Assembly: GCA_023253575.1 (NCBI GenBank)
Contig: JALRGB010000418.1
Location: forward strand, 1 to 5,118
Reading direction: 5' to 3'
Source of the DNA: Verrucomicrobiales bacterium
GTDB taxonomy: Bacteria > Verrucomicrobiota > Verrucomicrobiia > Verrucomicrobiales > V1-33
Length of the DNA: 5,118 nt
Part shown: positions 1-5,118 of the stretch, one piece after another
How positions within the stretch are numbered: position 1 is the stretch's first letter
How the letters are laid out: every line of letters starts with the position of its first letter
Made by a program: the position numbers and the translations under genes
Notes under the pieces: model-generated
What the model was told of the DNA's origin: nothing
Databases searched by the model: none
Seen by the model: only the letters and a program-made list of their open reading frames with translations

Positions 1-654
1 CCAGTAGAGGAGTCGAAATGGATACACACCTGCCTGTGGCACGTTAATGGTGAATTCATTGCGATTACCTGCGGCGAGCTCGGTGCCATTGGGAAAACCG
101 GGCGCATCGCGCTCGAATTCAGCAATTTCCGTGGCAAAATAGCTGCGTGGATTCGGGCCGCAGAACAATTTCCAGCCGTCGTCATTCACTTCGTCGGTAC
201 GGGCGAATCCCGCGGTCACACCCATCCGGATCGGCCCGGCTGGCAGCTCGACATAGGCCACGACTTCGGTGGCAAAATTGTTTTTGAGACCGCCGAGGGC
301 TAGGCCGGGAAACAGGCGGTCTTCGAAAAATTGACCGGAGCTATTGAATTCCTCCTCGGCGAAATCAATGAAATCGGTGAAGGTCACGCCCCCTGGCTGC
401 GGGCCGGGCTCGGAGACATCCGGTAGGATGGCACCTTCGGCATCGGTCAGGGTGCCGTTGAGCTGGCGCACAGCCCTGAGGAAGGTGTTGTCAATGACCG
501 CTTCTTCCGGTGCTTGCACGGTTCGGACGGTATAACCCGGGTTGCTGCCCGAGCCCGGTGGATAGGCGGCAGCTGGGGGGAGCGGGATCTGCCCCCAAGC
601 GCTGGTCGACACAAGTGTGCCAACCAACACCAGACGAGGTATGAGGTACTTCAT
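1..654 (-). CDS. Secreted protein with a PA14-like beta-sandwich domain (N-terminal part, runs off left edge)
   Basis: The reading frame is open from the ATG at 654 to the window edge (218 codons, no stop), so the C-terminus is missing. It begins MKYLIPRLVLVGTLVSTSAWGQ, a clear Sec signal peptide with a charged start, a hydrophobic core and a likely cleavage after AWG or nearby; this fixes the start. A short Pro/Gly/Ala/Ser-rich linker follows (about residues 23-40). From about residue 95 the sequence resembles a domain I recall from large secreted Verrucomicrobiota proteins: a segment like NNFATEVVAYVELPAG, then a DDGW motif, and near the window edge the phrase AGVYPFRLLYW. That ordering recalls PA14-type carbohydrate-binding or adhesion modules, but this is recall and not a search result. 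No catalytic motif is visible. No Shine-Dalgarno sequence precedes the ATG. It is transcribed divergently from cca and probably belongs to a leftward transcription unit. Function unknown; a cell-surface or glycan-binding role is a guess. Confidence 0.85.
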   Translation of the reverse strand, partial: MKYLIPRLVLVGTLVSTSAWGQIPLPPAAAYPPGSGSNPGYTVRTVQAPEEAVIDNTFLRAVRQLNGTLTDAEGAILPDVSEPGPQPGGVTFTDFIDFAEEEFNSSGQFFEDRLFPGLALGGLKNNFATEVVAYVELPAGPIRMGVTAGFARTDEVNDDGWKLFCGPNPRSYFATEIAEFERDAPGFPNGTELAAGNRNEFTINVPQAGVYPFRLLYW

Positions 655-829
655 GAATATAGGGTATTTTTGTGGTGGTGGAAGAGTAATCGCAGCATGG
701 AACCGGCCAACTGGTCAAGACTTTAATGCATGGGGGGATTTATTTTGGATGTTTGAGCCTGCAGTCGGTTGTTTTGCTCATTGTGACGAAGCTCTTGCGG
801 GATGGACGGGGGCGTGGTCCGGTGCGGGC
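655..829. promoter_or_regulatory. Divergent intergenic region between the secreted-protein gene and cca; tentative promoters
   Basis: This 175-base region separates two divergent genes and should carry both promoters. For the plus strand, TTTAAT at 722-727 matches five of six bases of a -10 box, with a weak TGGAAC at 698-703 as -35 (18-base spacer). For the minus strand, TTGACC (713-718, reverse complement) is a good -35, but the -10 candidate 18 bases on, TGCGAT (689-694), is poor. These are pattern matches only; the -35/-10 consensus may not apply to this organism. If the plus-strand box is real, transcription would begin near 734, giving a leader of about 95 bases before ATG 830, or about 15 bases before ATG 749. 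No riboswitch or strong hairpin was seen. Confidence 0.3.
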
Positions 830-2176
830 ATGCGCGTTCATGCCGAAGAAATTGTCCGGCGCCTGCGCGAGCACGGCCATGAAGCCGTGTTTGCGGGCGG
901 GTGTGTGCGCGATCTTCTGCGCGGAGTGGAGCCTCACGATTACGATATTGCCACCAGTGCGCTACCGGCCGTTGTGATGTCGCTTTTTCCACACAGTCTG
1001 GCGGTCGGCGCCCACTTTGGTGTCGTCATTGTGCGGGCGGGTGGTCATCATTTTGAGGTAGCCACTTTTCGTCAAGATGGCGATTACGGCGATGGACGCC
1101 ATCCGGATTCCGTGCGGTTTACTACTGCGGTAGAGGATGCGCAGCGCCGTGATTTTACGATCAACGGGCTTTTTCTCGATCCAGTGCAAGGGCGGGTGCT
1201 CGATTATGTCGGCGGTCAGGCCGACCTGTCGGCCCGCGTGATCCGGGCCATCGGTGACCCGCAGGCGCGCTTTTGCGAAGACCGCCTGCGCCTGATGCGG
1301 GCGGTGCGATTTGCTACCGTGCTCGATTTCGAAATCGAGGAAAAGACGTGGCAGGCCGTGCAAGCTGAAGCGCCTCGTCTTCCATTGATTGCGGCGGAAC
1401 GCATTCGTGATGAGTTTGTTAAAACGTTGGTGCATCCAAACCGGCTGCGCGGGTTCGACTTGCTTTGCGACAGCGGACTGATGGCCGGGATCATACCTGA
1501 GATTCTGCAGTTAAAAGGATGCGATCAGCCGCCGCAATACCATCCGGAAGGGGATGTTTTTGTACATACCCGGCTCATGCTTTCGCTGCTCCCGGTTGAT
1601 ATTTCGGTGCCGTTGCTGCTGGCGGTACTGCTTCATGACATCGCCAAGCCGGCTACGCGGTCCTGGGACGAGGTGGCGCAGCGGATTCGTTTTAATGGTC
1701 ACGACCGGTTGGGCGCTGAAATGACGGAGGACATCCTGCGTCGACTTCGCTTTCCCAACGACGTCGTGACCCGCGCGACGGCCATGGTCGCTTACCACAT
1801 GGCCTTTATAAATGTGCAGCAGTTGCGCCCCGCAAAGCTAAAGCGCTTCATGGCCCGCGAAACCTTCGCTGATGAATTGCAGCTCCACCGTGTCGATTGC
1901 CTCGGCAGTCATGGTATGCTGGACAATCTGGAATTTCTGCAGGCGAAAGCGGAGGAGTTTTCTCACGAGCCGCTCATCCCGCCTCGCCTTGTCGATGGAT
2001 ACGATTTGATGCAGCTGGGAGTTCCGCAAGGACCTGCCATGCGCGGGTGGCTGGAGGAAATTCAGACACGGCAGCTCGAGGGGGCGCTTCGAACCAAAGA
2101 AGAGGCGCTCGAGTGGGTCCGGCAGCAGAGAGCCGCGGCGGGGGCATCCCCGAAGGCGGCGGAAAATGCGCCTTGA
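830..2176 (+). CDS. cca: CCA tRNA nucleotidyltransferase / poly(A) polymerase family, with HD domain
   Basis: A 448-residue cytoplasmic enzyme of the class II nucleotidyltransferase family, which adds or repairs the 3' CCA end of tRNA from CTP and ATP. Numbered from ATG 830, the motifs appear in order: GGCVRDLLRG (23-32); the metal-binding pair in DYDIATSA (D37, D39); RRDFTING (106-113), the base-recognition region; DYVGGQADL (125-133); EDRLRLMRAVRFA (150-162), the motif D region holding the nucleotide-selecting residues; and AERIRDEF (189-196). An HD domain follows: HPEGDVFVHT (238-247), LLHDIAKP (267-274) with HD at 269-270, and GHDRLGAE (290-297); its metal ligands look intact. The C-terminal segment (YDLMQLGVPQGP, then RQLEGALRTKEEALEWV) is typical of this family, ending in an Ala-rich tail. 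The frame is open upstream to 617, but family alignment by eye starts at 830; ATG 749 is the alternative. Sequence alone cannot separate full CCA-adding from CC-, A-adding or poly(A) activity. Confidence 0.93.
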   Translation: MRVHAEEIVRRLREHGHEAVFAGGCVRDLLRGVEPHDYDIATSALPAVVMSLFPHSLAVGAHFGVVIVRAGGHHFEVATFRQDGDYGDGRHPDSVRFTTAVEDAQRRDFTINGLFLDPVQGRVLDYVGGQADLSARVIRAIGDPQARFCEDRLRLMRAVRFATVLDFEIEEKTWQAVQAEAPRLPLIAAERIRDEFVKTLVHPNRLRGFDLLCDSGLMAGIIPEILQLKGCDQPPQYHPEGDVFVHTRLMLSLLPVDISVPLLLAVLLHDIAKPATRSWDEVAQRIRFNGHDRLGAEMTEDILRRLRFPNDVVTRATAMVAYHMAFINVQQLRPAKLKRFMARETFADELQLHRVDCLGSHGMLDNLEFLQAKAEEFSHEPLIPPRLVDGYDLMQLGVPQGPAMRGWLEEIQTRQLEGALRTKEEALEWVRQQRAAAGASPKAAENAP

Positions 2177-2185
2177 ACGGCCGTC

Positions 2186-2206
2186 GCGGGGCGCCCGCTC
2201 CTTTTT
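2186..2206 (+). terminator. Probable intrinsic terminator of cca
   Basis: Ten bases after the cca stop, GCGGG (2186-2190) can pair with CCCGC (2194-2198) around a GCG loop, followed after three bases by five T residues (2202-2206). The stem is short but all G:C, and position and orientation fit Rho-independent termination of cca in the 76-base gap before the convergent sialidase gene. On the minus strand the A-tract precedes the stem, so it would not serve the sialidase gene, for which I see no terminator. Confidence 0.5.
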
Positions 2207-2252
2207 GGTGTCGACGTGGGCGCGGGCGATCCCTCGGTATCTTGCCTAGTTT

Positions 2253-3443
2253 TTAGCGCTGGGTCACCCAGTCGAGAGGCAGGCGTGCGAAGACGAGTCC
2301 GCCTGGTTCGCTCCCTTCATAGAGGATGCCGATATTTCCATGGCGCATGGCAGTCAGGCATGAATACATGGCGGGGCCTGGGTGGAGAAGGCGGCCGTCG
2401 CTCCACGTGTGGCCTTGGTCAGCGCTGGTCCGGATGGTCAGGTTGATTCGTTGTTTCGGGTGATTGGGGTTGGAGAACAACAAGGGACCGCCCTCGGGGA
2501 CTTGGAGCAGGCTGCCCATGCACGTTGGGTCGGTGACTCCGCGCCATGACGGGGACCATTGGCCAGAGGGAAAGGTGCCGCTCCATTTCCACCGGGCCCA
2601 GAGGCGCTGTCCGGAGCGTGATTCATCGCGCATGGAAAGCAGAAGCGTGCCGTCGGTGCATTCAGCGATCGAGCTTTCGCTGGTGGGCGGTCCGTCCGGA
2701 GCTGCCGCCGGGGAGATGTGCCAGGTGAGGCCATGATCGGTGCTGGCGATGAAGCACGAGTGAGGGGTATTGGTTTCATCTTTGTACTGAGCAGGGAAAA
2801 CCAAGGTGCCATCGCGGGTTTGAATGCCGTGACCCGGGCCCTGAAAACACAGACGCCACTCTGGCTTTTTGACTTGGGCGGTGATGGAAACCGGCTTGGA
2901 CCAAGTCACTCCCTCATCGGAACTGCGCGTGATGACGAGTTGTCCCGTTTCTTCAGGAGTCAGTCCCGGCCCACTTCCCGCCCACGCGCGCGCTCCTTGT
3001 GACCATAAAGCGGCCACCAGAATGGCTCCCGTTTGGCGATCAACCAGAATGGCCGGGTCGCCAACCCCGTTGCCGAGCGACCCAGGAACGGTGGCGTCAT
3101 AGTCAATGATCGACTGCAGCGGCCCCCAGGTTGTGCCGTCATCCGTCGATCGCATCGCCCCGACATCGATCGCCCCGGGTAGGTCGCCGGCGCTGGTGTG
3201 TCGGATGTCAAAAACCGCGATCAGAGTGCCGGCCGGCGTGGCGGCCAAGCCTGGTATGCGCCAAGTATGCACACCGCCCTCGCCAGGGCGACGGAGGGTG
3301 GTGCGGAAAATGCGAGGATCTTCGCTTTCGTTCGCGCTGTCGGCCGTCGGCGCGGGAGCAGGAGCGGGCTCCCGGGCGTCAAGGCAAACGGGCGCGCTGG
3401 TCAACGTGAGAACGACCGTAAGGTGTCGAAATGTGATTTTCAT
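2253..3443 (-). CDS. Secreted exo-alpha-sialidase (neuraminidase), GH33-type BNR/Asp-box protein
   Basis: A complete 396-residue enzyme expected to cleave terminal sialic acid, or a related nonulosonic acid, from glycans outside the cytoplasm. Residues 1-23 look like a Sec signal peptide (hydrophobic LTVVLTLTSAPVCL, likely cut after LDA), followed by an Ala/Pro-rich spacer (24-38). The rest reads as a six-bladed propeller with four Asp boxes of form SxDxGxTW: 99-106, 174-181, 234-241 and 340-347. Expected active-site residues are present: R62 in WRIPGL, R81, the acid/base D87 in GDLPG, E256 in SESS, R272 in SMRDES, R332 in KQRIN, the nucleophile Y360 in MYSCL, and E376 in LYEG. As I recall numbering of Salmonella sialidase (R37, R56, D62, E231, R246, R309, Y342, E361), the spacing of the first four is identical. 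No carbohydrate-binding module or membrane anchor is seen, and APVC is a poor lipobox. It lies 51 bases after the transporter gene and is probably co-transcribed. Strict substrate (Neu5Ac, Kdn or other) is not determinable. Confidence 0.92.
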   Translation of the reverse strand: MKITFRHLTVVLTLTSAPVCLDAREPAPAPAPTADSANESEDPRIFRTTLRRPGEGGVHTWRIPGLAATPAGTLIAVFDIRHTSAGDLPGAIDVGAMRSTDDGTTWGPLQSIIDYDATVPGSLGNGVGDPAILVDRQTGAILVAALWSQGARAWAGSGPGLTPEETGQLVITRSSDEGVTWSKPVSITAQVKKPEWRLCFQGPGHGIQTRDGTLVFPAQYKDETNTPHSCFIASTDHGLTWHISPAAAPDGPPTSESSIAECTDGTLLLSMRDESRSGQRLWARWKWSGTFPSGQWSPSWRGVTDPTCMGSLLQVPEGGPLLFSNPNHPKQRINLTIRTSADQGHTWSDGRLLHPGPAMYSCLTAMRHGNIGILYEGSEPGGLVFARLPLDWVTQR

Positions 3444-3473
3444 GGCGGGTGGCAGGTGGCAGGTGGCAGGTGG
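3444..3473. repeat. 7-bp tandem repeat (about 4.3 copies) abutting the sialidase start codon
   Basis: On the plus strand the unit GGCAGGT occurs exactly at 3451-3457, 3458-3464 and 3465-3471, preceded by a one-mismatch copy GGCGGGT at 3444-3450 and followed by a partial GG. It begins at the base next to the sialidase ATG (3441-3443), so the mRNA leader is a C-rich series of CCACCTG units in the place where a ribosome-binding site would be. It occupies most of the 51 bases between the transporter stop and the sialidase start. The repeat is direct observation; a role in expression is unproven. Confidence 0.9.
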
Positions 3474-3494
3474 AAATCTTGAGAAAGCGTGTGG

Positions 3495-4739
3495 TTAGGC
3501 GATGTCTGAGCGTGGTTTGATCAGAAGCACGAGGAGGACAGAGAGTAGGGTGGCGCCGGCGAAGAGGCTGAAGATGACCAGCAGCGGGACTTGATGATCG
3601 CGCAAGACACCAAATCCCCAGTCGGCCAAGCCGCCGGCGCTGATGCTGACGAGGTTCATGATACCGTAGCCCGTGGCGCGTTGATTGGGCTGAGTGATTT
3701 GGCAGAGGATGGGCATGTTATTGGTGTCAAAGAACCCCCAGCCCAATCCGAACAGAATGAGCGAGGCGATGGCCACCCAGAGCATCCCGGTCTGCGGAGC
3801 AAAGCCGACCCCAAACATGGCTGGTATGATCATGACCATGCCAAGGGCGCTGGTGCGGATGCGGCCGCGGTCAGAATGGCGCATCCACTGGTCGGCCAGC
3901 CAGCCGCTGACAATGGCGCCAACAATGGCGGCGACCTGCCAGAATAGGGTGGCGGACACGCCGGCCCGGCCCTGCCCGAGGTTGAATTCCTCTTTGAGAA
4001 TGGCTGGCATCCAGTCGCGCACAATCCAAGCAGCGAGCGCCGGCAGGGTGAAGCAGAGTACCAGTAGAAGAAATGACTTATTGAAAATCAATGATCTAAC
4101 AGAGGAAAGCGGCGAGGCCGCGGAGGGGGCGGTTCCTCCCGCAGGGCGCACGTCGCGCAAGAGCATGACCAGAGGCACGGCGTACAGCATGCCAATCACG
4201 CCGCAGGCATCGAAGGCCCAGCGCCAGCCGAGAGTGGGCGTGTCAGCGACATATCCGCTGAAACCACCGACAATGACACCGCAATAAATACCCATCTGAT
4301 GCAGTCCGATGGCGCGCGATCGCGTCGGACCCGCGTGATAATCGGCGATGAGCGCGAGCGCCGCGGGAATGTAAAACGCTTCGCTCACGCCCATCAATGA
4401 ACGCGCCCAGAGTAGTTCGGAATACGATTCCACATGGCCGGTCCACCAAGTGACGGCTGACCAAGCAAACAAGCTGCCGCTGATGATGAAGCGCCGACCG
4501 AACCGATCAGCTAGATACCCGCCGACCGGACTAAGGAAGGCGTAAACCCATTTGAACTGCCCGAGCATCCGCCCCCAGTTGGCGTCCGATTTAATGTCGG
4601 TGATGTCCCCCATGACGGAGAATTTCATCGACGCAAGCAGCTGCCGGTCGAGGTAGTTCAAGAGGGCCACGGGTATCAGCAACGCGACAATCAGCCAGGC
4701 GTGGCGCATGAGCGAGGGGTGGCGTGGGGACGGGTTCAT
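3495..4739 (-). CDS. Major facilitator superfamily transporter, probable sugar-acid:H+ symporter type (ACS-like)
   Basis: A 414-residue inner-membrane protein with about 12 hydrophobic helices in two halves separated by a polar loop (about 195-222). Helix 1 (about 14-34) contains NYLDRQ (28-33), typical of the anion:cation symporter group, which takes up organic anions such as hexuronates, galactonate and sialic acid. The signature loop between helices 2 and 3 is GYLADRFGRR (74-83); its counterpart in the second half, SGWLADQWM, is degenerate. Helix 4 carries RSLMGVSEAFYIPAA (113-127), with the conserved Arg, Gly and Glu-Ala of this group, and GWRWAF (171-176) opens helix 6. ATG 4739 (MNPSPRHPSL) gives a normal short cytoplasmic N-terminus; an in-frame ATG at 4790 would add 17 residues without a hydrophobic or family feature, and 4709 is a third option. 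None has a Shine-Dalgarno sequence. Position directly before the sialidase gene suggests import of the released acid sugar, but substrate is inference. Confidence 0.9.
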   Translation of the reverse strand: MNPSPRHPSLMRHAWLIVALLIPVALLNYLDRQLLASMKFSVMGDITDIKSDANWGRMLGQFKWVYAFLSPVGGYLADRFGRRFIISGSLFAWSAVTWWTGHVESYSELLWARSLMGVSEAFYIPAALALIADYHAGPTRSRAIGLHQMGIYCGVIVGGFSGYVADTPTLGWRWAFDACGVIGMLYAVPLVMLLRDVRPAGGTAPSAASPLSSVRSLIFNKSFLLLVLCFTLPALAAWIVRDWMPAILKEEFNLGQGRAGVSATLFWQVAAIVGAIVSGWLADQWMRHSDRGRIRTSALGMVMIIPAMFGVGFAPQTGMLWVAIASLILFGLGWGFFDTNNMPILCQITQPNQRATGYGIMNLVSISAGGLADWGFGVLRDHQVPLLVIFSLFAGATLLSVLLVLLIKPRSDIA

Positions 4740-4819
4740 CGTGAAGAGCGAAAGGTCCAAGATTGGCGGTGAGCGCACACCGGGCCGCATTTCGCGGCTG
4801 GAGATGAGAGCGTATGGAG

Positions 4820-4841
4820 ACGCCGAGCTGGGGCTCGGCGT
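4820..4841. repeat. Perfect 9-bp inverted repeat, REP-like palindrome
   Basis: ACGCCGAGC (4820-4828) and GCTCGGCGT (4833-4841) are exact reverse complements around a TGGG loop, giving a strong GC-rich hairpin between the DUF1501 and transporter genes. On the minus strand it is preceded by GGGA (4842-4845 region), a short G-rich head like those beside REP palindromes recognised by RAYT transposases. On the transcribed minus strand no U-tract follows it, so it is not a classic intrinsic terminator. It might still stabilise or attenuate the transcript. Very similar GCCGAGC palindromes are, from memory, frequent in Verrucomicrobiota intergenic DNA; that is unverified here. Confidence 0.65.
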
Positions 4842-4872
4842 TCCCGGGGGTGGTTTTTTTGCTTCGTCGGCC

Positions 4873-5118
4873 TCACGCGAGGAGGTCCTTCACGACATGT
4901 CCGTGCACGTCGGTGAGCCGGAAATCGCGGCCTTGAAACCGGTAGGTGAGCTTTTCGTGATCGAATCCGAGCAGGTGGAGGATGGTGGCTTGAAGGTCAT
5001 GCACGTGGACCGGATCGCTCTGGACGTTCATGCCGAGGTCGTCGGTTTCGCCGTAGCTCAGGCCGGGCTTCACGCCGCCGCCGGCCATCCAGCTGGTGAA
5101 GGCGTAGGGATGGTGGTC
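4873..5118 (-). CDS. DUF1501 family protein (C-terminal part, runs off right edge)
   Basis: The last 81 residues and stop of a protein whose start lies beyond the window; the frame is open to position 5118. The visible sequence begins DHHPYAFTSWMAGGG, then SYGETDDLG, DPVHVHDLQATILHLLG, LTYRFQGRDFRLTDVHG and ends VVKDLLA. This series is characteristic of the C-terminus of DUF1501 proteins (PF07394), a branch of the alkaline phosphatase/sulfatase superfamily greatly expanded in Planctomycetota and Verrucomicrobiota. The His residues in DHH and VHVHD are likely metal ligands by analogy with that superfamily. Full-length members are usually around 450-490 residues, often with a Tat or Sec signal, and are commonly encoded just after a DUF1549/DUF1553 cytochrome-type protein; neither can be seen here. 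Biochemical function of the family is not established, though a sulfatase role is often suggested. Gap to the transporter gene is 133 bases. Confidence 0.9.
   Translation of the reverse strand, partial: DHHPYAFTSWMAGGGVKPGLSYGETDDLGMNVQSDPVHVHDLQATILHLLGFDHEKLTYRFQGRDFRLTDVHGHVVKDLLA

Noticed and set aside
617..829. N-terminal extension of cca from ATG 617 (519-residue reading)
   Set aside because: It overlaps the signal-peptide start of the divergent gene, has no family similarity, and normal family members begin close to the GGxVRD motif reached soon after 830.
962..1435. 157-codon minus-strand open frame
   Set aside because: It is antisense to the conserved catalytic part of cca and shows no recognisable protein pattern.
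2207..2252. Terminator for the sialidase gene in the convergent gap
   Set aside because: The GC-rich stems here are not followed by a U-tract on the minus strand, so the sialidase transcript end cannot be assigned.
3372..3443. Lipoprotein signal on the sialidase (APVC near residue 20)
   Set aside because: Val before the Cys is not a normal lipobox residue and a standard signal-peptidase site (LDA) follows; ordinary secretion is more likely.
3444..3473. CRISPR-like array
   Set aside because: The unit is seven bases with no spacers, so it is a simple tandem repeat.
3694..4287. 197-codon plus-strand open frame
   Set aside because: It lies fully antisense to the transporter gene and has an unstructured Arg/Pro/Thr-rich composition expected of a shadow frame.
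4854..4860. Run of seven T on the plus strand 12 bases after the 4820-4841 hairpin, as a terminator
   Set aside because: The spacing is too long for an intrinsic terminator and no plus-strand gene ends there; on the transcribed minus strand the tract is A residues lying before the hairpin.

Overview
The window looks like chromosomal DNA of a Verrucomicrobiota bacterium, or less likely a Planctomycetota one. It is moderately GC-rich (roughly 60 % by eye) and densely coding. Three things point to that group: a DUF1501 protein C-terminus, a type common in these phyla; a secreted protein whose N-terminal domain resembles one I recall mainly from Verrucomicrobiota; and start codons that lack Shine-Dalgarno sequences. 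The assignment is inference from gene content, not from a marker gene.

Layout, left to right: (1) positions 1-654, minus strand, the N-terminal 218 residues of a secreted protein that continues beyond the left edge. (2) A 175-base divergent intergenic region. (3) About 830-2176, plus strand, a complete class II CCA tRNA nucleotidyltransferase (cca) with all nucleotidyltransferase motifs and an HD domain, followed by a probable intrinsic terminator. (4) 2253-3443, minus strand, a complete secreted GH33-type sialidase with four Asp boxes and a full set of catalytic residues. (5) 3495-4739, minus strand, a 12-helix major facilitator superfamily transporter. (6) 4873-5118, minus strand, the C-terminal 81 residues of a DUF1501 protein whose start lies beyond the right edge.

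The DUF1501 protein, transporter and sialidase genes run in the same direction with gaps of about 133 and 51 bases, so they may be co-transcribed. A plausible joint role is harvesting sialylated or sulfated host or algal glycans: the sialidase releases a sugar acid outside the cytoplasm, the transporter imports it, and the DUF1501 protein (sulfatase/alkaline phosphatase superfamily) may treat another decoration. No sialic-acid catabolic gene (nanA, nanE, nanK type) lies in the window, so this link is inference. cca is a housekeeping gene and probably unrelated.

Non-coding signals of interest are a 7-bp tandem repeat of about 4.3 copies directly against the sialidase start codon, and a perfect 9-bp inverted repeat between the DUF1501 and transporter genes that resembles a dispersed REP-type palindrome. 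I found no RNA gene, CRISPR array, insertion sequence or clearly new system. The genes belong to known families, and the two small repeats and the gene grouping are the most unusual parts.
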